From: Diphasiastrum complanatum
Taxonomy: Eukaryota > Streptophyta > Lycopodiopsida > Lycopodiales > Lycopodiaceae
Assembly (NCBI GenBank): GCA_029204225.1
Contig: CM055092.1
Coordinates: 99,203,812-99,267,811, forward strand
Reading direction: 5' to 3'
Length of the DNA: 64,000 nt
The notes under the pieces are model-generated. The model searched no databases. It saw only the letters and a program-made list of their open reading frames with translations, and was not told the DNA's origin. Position 1 is the stretch's first letter; every line of letters starts with the position of its first letter. Below, in pieces: positions 22,616-35,289 of the stretch. Both the position numbers and the translations under genes were made by a program.

Positions 22616-25600
22616 TCCTCCCCTTGTTTGAAAAAGCTGATGTCCTCATCAGGGCCAAACTAGACCTAGGACATATGGCACGGGTTTAATTCACCGGTCT
22701 TAACAACTTTGAATTACAAAATACATTGGCAGTAGCACAGGAAAATTGTAGATAAAGTTCACTTACGCAAAACTTGTGTAAAGCTGCAAGTGATTTATTG
22801 GCAAACTTAAGAAAGATACCGAGAAGTTCCTTGAACTTCAGAATGGCCATGAATGTTTATGTAGGAGGCATGCCACCAGGTAGTGCTTTGTGTGCCAATC
22901 TGGGAAAATGGCTATTGCGTTGGTTCTTCTGCAGATAATCTGCTAGTACTTCAGGGGCTCCCTCCTTAAGTTTGTCTTCGTACTCCCAAGAAGCCTCAAT
23001 AAGTGGAGCCCGTAGCCACTTCACTAGATATTCACGTTGAACGCCAGTTCACTTTCTATGTGTCAATATTTGTTCTGGTACAAGCTGCCTCTTCGTATCA
23101 TCAAGTGTCGTTGGTGGGTGACGGAGTTCGTGTTGCCGATCAAATCGCTCATCTGGTTTGTACAGTTTGAGTAATGAGATATGAAACACATTGGTATATC
23201 CAAGCTGGATGGCAGCGCTAATCGGTAAGCCACTGGGTTGATCTTCTTGGTGACATAATATGGTCCCGCATAGGGTCGAGCAAACTTATGAGAAAAACCT
23301 TTTGGTAACGCAATGTTCTTTGTGTTCAGCCATACTTGATCACCTTCCTCAAATTCCAGTTCTCGTCGATGTGGGTTTACGTCAGCTGCCATACACCTTT
23401 GTGACTGCTCAAAAAATGCCTTCACCGCTGTCAGCTTTGTGTGCCACTCATTGATGAATTCCTCCACAGTGGGTACTGGTGTTTTCTGCACGCCTGTAAG
23501 AAAAGAGGTTGGAACAATCGGTAGCCGACTATTGCTTATCTCGAAGGGTGCCCTTCCAATAGATCTGTTCACTTGGTTGTTATGTGCAAACTCGAGAATA
23601 TCCAAGTAGTTGACCCAATCGGATTGGTCCCAAGTGACATAATTTTGTAAATATTGTTCAATCTGTCGATCGTTTGCCCATCTGTCTGAGGGTAAAATGC
23701 AGTATTGAAATTCAGTCCGGTTCCCACGAGGCGAAATAGACAAGTCCAAAACTTTTCGACGAACTTGGTGTCTCTGTCAGAAATAATCGTTCTAGGCAGG
23801 CCATGGTATTTGAAAACACATTTGAAAAATAACCTTGCGACTTCTTCAGCTGTCACTGAACTTTTAGTTGGTGCTAGATGAACTTGCTTTGAAAACAGGT
23901 CAACCACCACATAAATTGAGTCGAAGCCTTGGCACCATGGTAGTTGAACAATAAAATCCATGCTCACCGAATCCCATGGGTATGCTGGTACCGCTATTGG
24001 TTGAAGTAGTCCAGCTAGAGCTAGCGGTTCCACCTTCACTTGTTGATATGTCGGGCATGTTTGCATATAGGATTCAACGTCTGCCCACATACTTGGCCAA
24101 TAGAAGCCTCTTTTGAGAAGTTCATACATGCGATTCACCCCTGGATGTCCAGCGGCTAGTACGTCATGATGTTCTCGCAAGACTTTCTTCCTCAGGTTGA
24201 TGTTGTCTAGGACATATACTCTGCGTTGTTTATAAACAACCATTTGATCTTTCCAAGTGAAATGTTTATGAGGCTTTCCCAGCTGGAATTCGATCATTAA
24301 GTCCTTCGCCAACGCATCTACACCATAATTCTCCCTGATTTCTTGGAGTAAGCTAGTCACCTGAGTTGTCACTGTTGCCATCAAGTGTTCCCGTCTACTT
24401 AGTGCGTCCGCCACCACATTGTTATTTTCCGCCGTGTGTAAAATGTCTATATTGAATTTTGAGAGAAAGTTTTGCCATCGCATTTGCTTTGGCGTGAGCA
24501 TACCTTGGGATGAGAAGTACTTGAGTGATACATTATTAGTGAACATCTTAAAGGGTTTTCCTGCCACATAATGTCTCCAATGCTCCACTGCTTAAACTAC
24601 TGCGACCATTTCTTTTTCATGAGTTGGCCATCGTCGCTCTACGTCACTCAATTTATTTGAAAAATATGCAACAGGTTTTTCGTCTTGCATCAGCACGGCC
24701 CCAATAGCAAAGTTCGACGCATCTGTATGTATTTCAAAAGGTTTGCTAAAGTCCGGTAAGGCAAGGATGGGTTCTTGAGTGATCCATCGTTTTAGTTCTT
24801 GGAACGCTGCTTCACATTCCGGTGTCCATGTCATCTTCAGATGAGTCTTGGTCTGCTCCAACAGTGGTGCCACAATTTTGCTAAATGCCTCAATGAATCT
24901 CCTGTAAAAGTTACATAAGCCCACAAAGGATTTGATGCCATGAACAGTTTTAGGTGCTAACCAATCCAAGATAGCCTTGATCTTCTTAGGATCCATTCGA
25001 ATCCGTCCGTGGCCTATAACATGTCCAAGGAAGTCAACTTCCTCCACCACAAACTCACATTTCTCTCTTTTCGCGAACAAGCAGTTCCTCCTCAGTCGTT
25101 GGAGAACTGTCCTTAAATGTTTAATGTGATCTTTAAGGTTCCGGCTAAATACTAATATGTCATCGATGTACACAATGACAAATTCATCCAGGCAGTCTTG
25201 AAATATATTGTTCATCAATGTGCAAAAAGTGGTTGGTGCGTTTGTTAGACCGAATGGCATCACCAGGAACTCGTGACTCCCGTACCGCGTTCGAAACATC
25301 GTTTTGTGCTCATCACCTTTAGCTATTCGAATTTGATGATATCCAGATCTGAGATCTATTCGGCTAAAGTATTTGGCATGTTTGAGTTGGTCGAATAGGT
25401 CATCAATTCTAGGCATGGGGTACTTGTTCTTGATGGTACTCTTGTTAAGAATGCGATAATCCACACACATTTGAAGAGTTTTGTCCGCCTTTTCCACGAA
25501 CAACACTGGGGCTCCAAAAGGTGAAGCGCTAGGTCTAATAAAACCTTTGTCTATCAATTCACCAAGTTGTCGTTTCAGTTCCGCCAACTCCTCTTGTGAC

Positions 25601-26563
25601 ATTCTGTAGGGTGCTCGTGAAGTTGGCTCTGTTCCTGGTACCAACTCAATTTTATGGTCCACTGGTCTTCGAGGAGGTAGCTTAGCTGGGAGTTCCTCCG
25701 GGAACACATTGCTAAATTCCTCTAGCAGATCTGCCACTTCTTTTGGCAAGTTTTCTTGTCGCACGCTTTTCCCTTCTGGGACTTCTCGGCAGATGCAAAG
25801 AAAGCACTTTGACCTTTTCCCTTTCGCCATTCTTTTCATCGCTAATGCTGCAACCAGATTTTGTTCAATATCGGTATCCTTAGCATTTCCTCCGGGCAGG
25901 GCTTTTGTCACGCAGATTTGTCCCTTATAGTCCAAGAGGACCAAGTTTGAGCTCCTACCCAAAACTGCGATACAATGGTCATTTAACCAAGGGAGGCCCA
26001 AAATCACATCGAAGGCATCCATCTCTAAAATCACAAAGCTAAGTTTAGCCTTCCATCTTCCAATCTACACCAGGATGTTCAATGTTGCTTTGTCTGCATC
26101 TAGTGCTCCCTTCGCTGTTTCTACCTTGAGAGTAGATGTAACATTCCTGGTCGGCAAGATGAATTGTTCCACTATGCTCCTTGAGATATAGTTATGTGAA
26201 GCTCCGGAGTCGATCATGAAATCTGACTTCCTCCCCGCGATCTTTCCTGATAAAAATAACAATCTTGAACCAATCTTGGGGGTTGCCCCATGGAAGTTCC
26301 TTTCCATACTTGTGTGTCATCCACTCATAAATGTAAGCTCCTCTCACAACTCCCAACTAGATCAGATCACCTAGATCAAAACAAGAAGTCAGGGATAATT
26401 CAGGTCCAGACAAGCACACCACAAACAAACATACCAACCAAAGCTAAACAGAGGATCCCTCTCAAGTCACATTCCCCTTGAGACTAGACGTAGGACCTTT
26501 GCCTAACCGCGCCCACACAAATCTATCATAGAATTAGCCCACGGGGAAACATCCATCCAACCA

Positions 26564-26960
26564 TCCGTGCTTTCACCATTAAGCAGCACATTGCCTCAGT
26601 CACGCCCCACCACTTTTTGGTCGATAGCCCTTATAGCTAAACGATCGGCAGCTATCCCACACCGGTAGCTAACCACCCGTGCTTTACACCCGAATTTGAG
26701 CAGCATCTCTGTATCAATGGTTTGTTCGTACAGTTTGAATATGTCGTCCCGCACCCCACAAGGTACAGACCGTGCTTTCACCTACCTAGGCAGCACTTTG
26801 CCTCATCTGTCCTACGTGTAGACAGCGCCAGGCCCGAACCGCGAGAACTAACCGTGCTTACACCTCGAGGGCAGCATTTTGACTCATCAAGTCCCCCGTT
26901 CTGCCGACCACCCCGACCGTGGACGCACCCGTGCTTACACTGTGGGCAGCACCTTGCGCA
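26564..26960 (-). repeat. Diverged tandem repeats in chromovirus leader
   Basis: The pair CCGTGCTTNCACC ... GCAGCANNTTGCCTCA recurs five times, with starts near 26564, 26677, 26770, 26851 and 26928 (spacing about 75-115 bp). It lies between the primer site and the protease region, where gag would be expected. Confidence 0.65.
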
Positions 26961-27042
26961 ACGGTTGTCCTGACAAATCCCAAAATGTGGCCATCCCTGT
27001 GAGACTTGTGTGGCTGACCGGCTAGTCGGCTCTGAAACCACA

Positions 27043-27912
27043 TGTTGCGCCGGTGTCTCAAAGGGGCGCTGGGACTTGAGCGGTTTTCCCAACACGCGCT
27101 TAAGTCTAACATTCATCCATCATGCACTTACATAAAAGCCAACTCAAAAATGTAACAAGCTTAACCATTCGGACTTAAGAAAAGTGGAATCCCAACCACC
27201 CCGAAAGCCAACTCAAAATCTGTCCCCAAAAGGTAACCAAAGGCAAAGACAAGCCACACATGAAACCCAAGGCATAGTGGTCGCCAAACTGATCGATTGG
27301 CATAGCGGGCAAAAAGGTTGTAGTAAAGGTCCTTCCACTTGGACCAGTCTCGGAGACGAAACCGAAATGGTAATCATCCCCAAGGATCAACTTTATTAGA
27401 TTTGGAAGAGGTTACATTCATACATAGACTGACCGGTCTCGGGGCCACCAACACGTGCTGGGCATTGTGCTTGGCTCGTGCTGGTAGAGGGAGCTGGTGA
27501 CTGGATTCCTGGCGCTGGTTGAGCTGCCCAAGTTTCTGTCTGTCGGACTCCCCCTATACTCCTGTTGTGATTCGGCGCACCCCCTTTACTTTGAAACATA
27601 GTGCTTTCTGGTAAAGCACGTTTTTTGGGATTTAGTTTTTATTTTGCTGACTAAGCCTGGCAAGCCTGACAGAATCAGTCTGGCTCCCGGACATGGGTCC
27701 CGGGAGCCATTCCGGTGGCAGAATCAACTTGCTTCCTGACTAGGCCATGACTTGAGCTCCAGAGCTAGCTCATAACTTGTGACTACTTGACTGGCTCACC
27801 ACAGGTCGGAGGCTCAATCCTTGATGTTCTAACTTGCTCTGGGACCTTAGGGAGTGTCACCCCTTAGAGTCTTACAGGGCACGCTGAGTGCACCTGAGTC
27901 AGCTTTACAACA
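27043..27912 (-). repeat. Chromovirus 5' LTR
   Basis: 870 bp. It adjoins the primer-binding site on its internal side and AATAC on the outside. Confidence 0.95.
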
Positions 27913-27917
27913 AATAC

Positions 27918-28689
27918 TATGCGACTCAGGGCGAGCTCCACATAAGTCTCAGCCTCCCTTGCTGGAATGTTGTCATGGCTCTCGCCTTGGCATGCTAGCG
28001 CCCCAGAGACTAGGGTCGGTCACACACTTGAAATGTAACCTTCTCAGATTTATCAATAAAGTGGGATTTTTCTCAAACTGACTCTGATTACCTTCTAGGT
28101 TTCAGTGTTCGGTAAAAGCGCCAGTTGTAAGGTCACTTTCAAAAATTTTAACTTGGCACATAGCTGAGGGTCATATCCCAGGACGCCACCGGTATGCCGT
28201 CGGGACTGTTCGGTCCGTGGTGCCAGCGGTATGCTGGCGGAATGGTCCAGGAACTGGTTGTCTCCATATTTCCCAGATCTATTTGATTGAAGAAACTCAG
28301 TATTCAAAATCGCAAGTATCTTATTCTTGTCATCTTGGTCTTGTTTCTCCCAAGGAGTGAATAAGTTGTGGCCAAAATATTTGAGTGCAAGGTCATGCAT
28401 CCTTTTGATGATGACGTTTCCCTTGGTATCTTTGATGATGGAACCATCATCTCCTGAATTATAAAACAAATTGTATGATTCCTCCAATGGGATATCATCG
28501 AAACATTACCTCTATTGAAATCGGGCTCTTCTTCGGAAAGACAAAGATATTTTAATTTCTGTGATGATGGCACAGAAGTCAAGCCAGAAGGTGATGTAGC
28601 CATTATCACCAAAGCAATATGCAGCCATGATTGAATTTTGGCTCTAGGTTGAATTTTGACTCAGGGCCGATTTTGAATCCTTCATCTCT
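27918..28689 (-). other. Spacer with unrecognised ORF region
   Basis: On the minus strand, ATG at about 28601 opens MATSPSGLTSVPSSQKLKY, and an overlapping frame (28095-28487) gives SYNLFYNSGDDGSIIKD, ALKYFGHNLFTPWEKQDQDD and ILNTEFLQSN. It looks protein-like with one frame change and no family I know. The chromovirus is inserted just downstream, at 27913-27917. Confidence 0.4.
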
Positions 28690-28925
28690 CCAACCAAAGT
28701 AGAAACTATTCTATAGATACTATAAGGAACCTGGACATGAAATCAAGGGCTGCAAAACTTTGAAATATAAAAATGAGAAGAAGAAGTAGTACCAACAACA
28801 AGCCCATATGACCAAGGTCGGAGAACAACATGATATCTATTCCTGATATTTGGATTCTGGAGCAACACAACATATGACTCACCACCAAGACTGGTTCAAA
28901 TATTATAAATCTTTCACCCACTCTC
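28690..28925 (+). mobile_element. Ty1/copia gag-protease fragment
   Basis: Translation shows a CCHC-knuckle remnant (YYKEPGHEIKGC) followed by the copia protease motif LDSGATQHMTHHQDWF. Short fossil. Confidence 0.75.
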
Positions 28926-29160
28926 GATTGAACCTAGGACCTCCCCCATTATAGTGGGGTGCTCTACCACTAACCTACCCGTCCATTTGTGTTCCAAGAG
29001 TGTTGTGCAAGGGCTATAGCCTTGACACTTTCTAACACTCCCCCTCAAGGCATAGCTCTTTAAAGCTACTGCCCACCTAAACCACACCCACAACCATGGC
29101 TCTGATAATATGTGAAAGTTTACACTTGGTGTGCATGGTCGGGCTTACAAGTTGTAATAT
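28926..29160 (-). mobile_element. Small LTR-retrotransposon relic (TRIM-like)
   Basis: On the minus strand, an LTR-type end TTTCACA (about 29111) is followed by a primer-site-like TATTATCAGAGCCATGG (29091-29110). Only about 55 bp later comes a purine tract TGAGGGGGAG directly followed by TGTTAGAAAGTGTC (29036 downward), which looks like the next LTR. A primer site and purine tract this close together suit a terminal-repeat retrotransposon in miniature. The right-hand LTR is cut short near the CACTA remnant. Confidence 0.5.
28928..28985 (-). other. tRNA-like segment (A and B boxes)
   Basis: The minus strand reads GTAGGTTAGTGGTAGAGC (D-arm/A-box-like), then CCCCA/TGGGG that could form an anticodon stem, then GGTTCAATC (T-loop/B-box-like). 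The anticodon loop is not the normal 7 nt and no acceptor stem closes, so it is not called as a tRNA gene. It lies inside the putative LTR of the TRIM-like relic. Confidence 0.5.
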
Positions 29161-29162
29161 GA

Positions 29163-31640
29163 ATTGCATTTGATTTCTTTAGGTCTTACAACTTCCATAT
29201 ATCACATGTGTCTCGTTTGTGGACCGAATATTGATGCTCGACACTCACATTATCTAAGCAAAGTTGTATATGAAAATCATCGCAAATATTTGCATGAGAA
29301 TCATTTGTTTCAAAATACACAAAGAAAGGGATTAGGAGGAAAGACGGAAACAAAGACGCCTCCAAAGAGAATGTCCATGGCAGATTGGCACAAGCTCTAG
29401 ATTGAATCTAAGACCAAGCCAATCAATGGTATGAAAAGACTATCTATCTTTCATTGTCTACCATATTGGAATAAACTTTTGATCAATCACTTGCTTGATC
29501 ATATGGATATATTCAAAAATGTGAGTGAATCATTATGGAAACACTTGGTGGGCAAAAGAGATAGTATTAATGCAAGACAAGACCTACAAGAATCAAAGAC
29601 AAAAGAAGAGTATTGGCGAAAGTTGGGTATAGATGAAAATACTCATATCATTCAAAGAGCCCCTTGGATTCTTACCAAGGAAGGGTACAAGTATGTACGC
29701 ATTTGGGAGATGAGAACGCCAATTGGTTTTGGAACATCATTCACAAACTTCATCGTCTTAGATCTCATGATTGCCTGAAGATGCATGAGTAAATCTTTCC
29801 AATGTGTGTTCGTGGTTGTCTAATTGATCAACTTCACAATACCATTTACAAATAAGCATCCATTGTCAAGTACTTACATTTCTTTCATTTACGTTTTATG
29901 CTATTGCATATTTATTTTACATGCAAGTTTGATAAAGTCATATGATGATGATCATATACTACAAATATGATGTAGATGGATGTGTGACAAGGAGATTTGT
30001 GAGATAGATGTGGAAAAAAAACATGAAGATATAGTGGAGGCTATATGTATGCTTGAGAGATATTTTCCAACCTCCATCTTGGACATACAAGTGCATATGG
30101 TTGTGCACTTGGTCCAAGAAATTGATATTGTTGGTCTTGTGTGCACTCAAGGTACAAAATATACGATTTTGATTTTTGTGGCCTCAACGTATTTAGCATC
30201 ATTTTTTTACTATGTCATTGACCACTGCTCTCATCATTGCAATAAATGTTTATAACTAGATGTTTATTTTGGAGAGATTCATGAAAGTTTTGAAAGATTT
30301 TGTGCATCAAATGACGAGACTAGAGGGAAGCATGGCCAATGGGTGGTTAGTGCAAGAATCTATTATCTATGTCACTGAATTTTTGCTTCAAATATATCCA
30401 CCTACTCCATGGCTATGGAATGATGAGGAGAACAATGAGGTAAAAGGCAAAAAAACCCCAAGGTATAGGTTCTCTTAAGAAAAGGACCCTTTTCTAAGAA
30501 AAAAAATTTCTACTTTCATGCTCTATAATTCTAAAGTGATGGATAAGTGGTTGGAATTATACGAGAGAAAAAAAAAAAAGGTTGTCTAGAAATAAACACC
30601 GACATAATAGGCATAGTATGGGCCATGCTGCACCTTCACGTGATGTTGACCAATGCACCATAGACAGACAAGATCAAAGGGACAAGTCATATCTGACACG
30701 GAATGGGAATTTGCAAGAGGATGTGATTGGAAGGTTTGTTTATTGTTTTTTTTTTAGTAAAAATACAATGTACATGTATAATAATTGATTATTGTCCTAA
30801 TTATAGTTAATATATGGCAGTATCAAAAGTATAGTGCAATGTAGACATATGGTCGTCGTCATCGCGTTGAAGGAGTTGACATGAAACGAGAAACTTATGA
30901 TTGTGTTGTGATGACATCTTTCAATCAAGAAAGTCCGAGTAGTGCACAAGACCAAAGTCCAATCTCTGGAGAGCTTGAGAATGTAGGAATTATTCAAGAT
31001 ATATATGAAGTGTGTTTCGGTGAAAATGGTAAATAGTTTTTGTTTCATGTGAAATGGTTCAAAATCAATTATCAAGGGTCAAATGCAACCGTGAAAAGAG
31101 ATCGTAGTGGATTTTTTGCTATCGATTCAACCAAGACATTAAGCATGGATTTTTCAAACACGTTGGTGTTGCCTTGTCACTGTGAACAGGTGTGTCACAT
31201 GAGTTTGACATCCATTTTTTCTCAATCATAATCAGTAATATACACTATTTCATTGCAATTCCATGACATTGTTTGAACAAACTTTTTAACTTAACATTGT
31301 TAAATGTGCAGGTATTTTTTCAACCAGATCGACTAAACAACAAGTGGTGGTATGTTGTTCAAGTTAGCCACACGCAAGACATGTATTTGAAAATGCATAC
31401 ATTGAGAATGAAATGGAGGACTTGAATATTGACAACACAAACATGGACGTTGATGAGGATATAAAAATATCTCCAAGTTATTTAAATATTATAGAAAATA
31501 CTATAAATGAATCGAATGATTTTGACACAAACGACAATATTGAGAGAGTCCGATTACTGTGGTACTGATAATGAAATTCATCTAAGAGGAGATGAGTTGC
31601 AAGATGTACTGGCTGATGAATTTGAATCTTGTTATGATGA
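29163..31640 (+). mobile_element. CACTA (En/Spm) transposase remnant, right copy
   Basis: Fuller than the left copy. It adds an upstream TNP2 block with H-x-L/HRKYLHENH (29215-29330) and KTPPKRMS. Then come KRLSIFHCLPYW (29431-29778), ICMLERYFPTSILDIQVH (29980-30255), FMKVLKDF (30260-30478), the DUF4216-like VKWFKINYQGSNAT segment (31040-31231) and an acidic C-terminal tail (31313-31640). Probable introns and frame changes separate the blocks. A TIR beginning CACTA is not seen at either end, so this is an internal remnant. Confidence 0.87.
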
Positions 31641-31702
31641 ATAAAATATATATATATATCACAACCATTGACGTGATAAATTAATAGTCTGTGTAATTAT
31701 CC

Positions 31703-34700
31703 AAGATGGTGAGGCTCATGATGATGGTTCTTTGGCAAAAACACATGGAGAGTTATTATTTCATGTGACTTATTACTTAGATAAGATTTCCAATGTGCCA
31801 ATACACAATAAATTTAGGATTCAAAAATCAAGATAGAGATTTGGTTCTGAATCTCTTGTTCAAAGAGGTACTCAAGACATAGTACCTCAACCATACCTGC
31901 ATCTCAAGCTATATCTTACAACATCTGCTATCAATGATGGTAGCTTGTTTTGAAAAGGGCATGTGAGAGTAAATCTCCTTACTCTACAAACAATGGAATA
32001 TTGCAATTGTCATTCTCCATAGTGAGAAGATAGAAACTTGATGGAACCTCAAGGAGAAACTCGAGTTTCCTCTCATTGTATGGTGTTACTTTTGATTCCA
32101 ATGAAAACCAACTTTGGAACATTCTAAACACTGCCTACAGGCCGTACTACATGTGTGGAGTTGGATTATAGTTTTTGATCAATGCTCTGATTGTCTCTAC
32201 TTGTTTTCTATCAAGCTGCTAAACTAGATCTTGTTTTCTAATGAATATTTTCTGATAGATTGTTTAGCAAGCACACAATCAACCTTGTAGATCATTCAAA
32301 GATCCATTTATGGTCCTTAGTACTGTATTTTTTAGAAGTTGGTCGCTAAACATTGATAGTGCTACCTCCTCAGACTTAGTGGCCTTCTCAAGACTCATCT
32401 GCCTGTCACTCTCTTGCATCCACACTTAGGTAGATTATCAATATTGATAAATGCAAGTTTTGTTCGACATGTGCCATAAAGTTCTCACTCTATAACGTTT
32501 GTTTATTTCATTGTTTCTCTTCACCTATTTTGTGTGATTGATTTTTGCATGAGGAATAGCTACTGCACGAGAGTCTTCTATAAAGCATCTCCAAAACACA
32601 TTTTCATTCATCTATCCATCTTCAGATCCCCTTGTACAGCAGCTTAGGATTTTTGAGAAATATGAGAAACCCATGTGAAGTTAGAGTTGATTCTTGTATC
32701 TCATTGCCATATTAATCTTTGAGTCAAATTCAGCAAGATCGAAACAAATTTAGTTAAAATTTGTTCAATCTTTAGTCCAGTTACGTGTTCAACATGTTTT
32801 CAACTACGTGTTAAACACACCGATCCAATCTTGAGCATGCATAGTTACCACTAACAACATCCCCACCAACAGATCTTGGGGGGGGGGGTGGATCTGCTTG
32901 GATCCACTGGAGCAGTTATGTTGCCAGCAACAACATCAGCAAGATCGACAGCCAAGGTCACAAGTCAAATATGAAAAAGACAAGGCTAAGAAGACAGATG
33001 GGCAATTCGAAGAGACTCAATCATAAGAAGTACCCCAGTCACGATGAGGATCCTTCCGAAAGAGTAACACAAGCATTGGAATATCAGTCTCCTTCAACCG
33101 ATCTCTTGCCATACTTATGCGCCCATTCTCATGCCTATCGTTCACACCATCTACTAATGACACCACCTCCACCCTACCTCTAATCTGTTTGTTTATCATC
33201 ATTTCACTGTTCTTCTAAGAAATCCCCAGTTTCTTATACTTACCAAAGCAGCTGATAGATCATTGCAAATGTCCTACGGAGACCACCTACAATGGTTGAT
33301 CAGCCAAACGCAGATCTAAGAAGCAGGTGAAGCAGCTAGAAGACATAAAGAAAATAAGCAAAGAAGGTGAGGAGAAAAGGACAAATCTTGAACAACAGAT
33401 AAGTAAGATCAATCTTGATCAAAAGAAACTCTCTGGAGCAATTATAGTTGAATCCCCTCCTATGAAGCCCAAAGAGATCCAAAAGTAACGGACCCAGCAA
33501 GTGGTGGTCAAAGCTCGACATTGCAAGGTTCCAAGGCTGCAACTGTAGAACTATCAGTTCTTTCACCCTTCCACCAAGCTTTCATCATGTTTCCTTACCA
33601 TTACCAAACCATCCACCCAAATCTGTTCCTACCACCAATTTTTGATGATGAGTCCATCCCCTTGAGACTGATAATCAAAGTTTGTGTAACCTGCAAATCA
33701 AAGGTTTTCCTTGAGACTGGAACTTCAACTGAGAGAAGAACCATGGAAACACCCAGAAGCAAATGGAAGATACAAACCTCTCAAAAGTTAGAACCTGCCA
33801 AAAAAGCAAAGATACAACCGTCAATGGCAGATACAAGTGACAAAACAAAGAATCACATGGAAAGCACTCAAGCTTGCAAGTTGTAAAGCTGTTGAGAGCT
33901 CTCCAATTTTGAGAATATCAACCACCTATAGCAATAAAACATTTTGATCCAATTGCAAAAATTTGTGAAATAAAATTTTGTGATAAAGACTAGCGACAAG
34001 AAGCACTTGATTTTATGTAAGCGATCAAGGATCTACCCTTTTCCAAGTGTCAATCGAAGATCCCAATGTGGAAGTGCAGCGACATCGTCCAATATGAGTT
34101 GCAGTGGGTCCTGCAACACATTAGGGGTGAGATGATGTTGGTTGATTTTGATAAATCCCCAAGATACTCAGACAGAGCAACTCAAGAGCACCTCTCACCT
34201 TAGACCGAGGAGGTCCCTGAGAAGATGAGACTAATGAAGACTGAGAGCCAAGTATGAGAGCCGAAAAATGCTAGTTAGGAATGACAAACAAGAACAGTGT
34301 AAGCCTCATGGTAAATCCCGAAATATGGAATGACCATGTAGGAACTACTATTTCTAGGCTAATGTAATAAATGCAAATAGACCCCTCTTAAAAAAATTAG
34401 AGTGAGCCACCTTTTGATGGTGACCTCTAGTGGAGAGCATCATTCCACTTGTAATTTGTGAAATGTGAAAATTCCACTAGGAAGCCACCTAAGGAGCTCT
34501 CTTGCTTATTTAAGAGACTCTCTCTTTGTGAAGAGGAGCTTTTTGTATATTGTATCTACTCCATGCTGAAATGAGAAGAGCCTTCACGAGTTTGGTCATT
34601 AATTGAGCTCCTTGATCATGCTTGTTTCTTGAGTGATGCATTCATGATCTTGCCCTTCCCCCCTTTATGTGTGGTTGTGGATTGTAGAGTGGATTAGATT

Positions 34701-34770
34701 TGTTGCTTTCCTAGAGTGGGTTAGTTTTTTTTTCTTGTTTGTGAAATAATGTATGAACCAGCATTCAAGT
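31703..34770. other. Right-only segment, unrecognised
   Basis: This has no mirror in the left arm, where about 0.5 kb of other sequence sits. A Lys/Glu-rich coiled-coil-like reading (about 33300-33487, with KKISKEGEEKRTNLEQQI) and an ORF at 33521-33886 hint at old coding sequence. A nine-G run lies at about 32880-32889. The stretch 34480-34740 looks LTR-like, with a TATTTAAGAGACTCTC promoter-like site, but no partner LTR is visible. Confidence 0.4.
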
Positions 34771-35289
34771 AAACTAAATAGGCTAGAAATGTGGTATAAA
34801 TCTTGCATATCCTCCAACATTCTAGTTTTTGATGTTCTTGGGATGTCCAAGCATCAAAAGACTGGTTGGTTTATTCTTGGACTTCTAAAATGCTGTAGAT
34901 TAGTTCTTGTTTCAGCTTTGTGGATTAATGCAAGTGCAGCTCAGTTCTAGTAAAGTGTAGCGTCTGATTCAGTTCATTTTTAGAGTAGGTAGTTGTAGAA
35001 TCAATTGAACGTTCATTTGGGCTGCATGCTAATCTATAGATGAATGCTCATGGCTTGCATCTCTGTTTGAATGTGAGTGTTTTCAAGAGAAAACGACCCT
35101 GAGTTGTCCTCTGACAGGCAGGACATTATACTACAAATATATTCATCAGTTTTTGCCAGACCTAATCATTGTAACAAATAAGAAAACAGACAAGTAATGC
35201 CCAAACGAGCTTGGTAATAGGCAAGAAACAATTCTGAAGAAAAGTAAAGAAATAACCAACAGATCATCTGGAGTAGAGGATTTGTCAAC

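Larger units (their letters stand above)
21697..27912 (-). mobile_element. Ty3/gypsy chromovirus, nearly whole
   Basis: LTRs at 27043-27912 (5') and 21697-22615 (3'), both TGTTGTAAAGC...GCGCAACA, are flanked by the perfect 5-bp target duplication AATAC (21692-21696, 27913-27917). The primer site TGGTTTCAGAGCC lies at 27028-27040, and a polypurine tract AACAAGGGGAGGA abuts the 3' LTR at 22616-22630. The minus strand encodes an aspartic protease (26065-26307, MIDSGAS), RT-RNase H (24592-26034, with [10 protein letters not shown]), integrase (23063-24588, with HH-CC finger and PRTIISDRD) and, after it, a chromodomain-like segment (about 22880-23060, EYLVKWL..EASWEYE). No gag is recognised. Broken, with a few breaks. 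The youngest-looking LTR element here. Confidence 0.95.

Noticed and set aside
28928-28985. Functional tRNA gene
   Set aside because: The anticodon loop is not 7 nt and there is no acceptor stem; only the A- and B-box-like parts remain.
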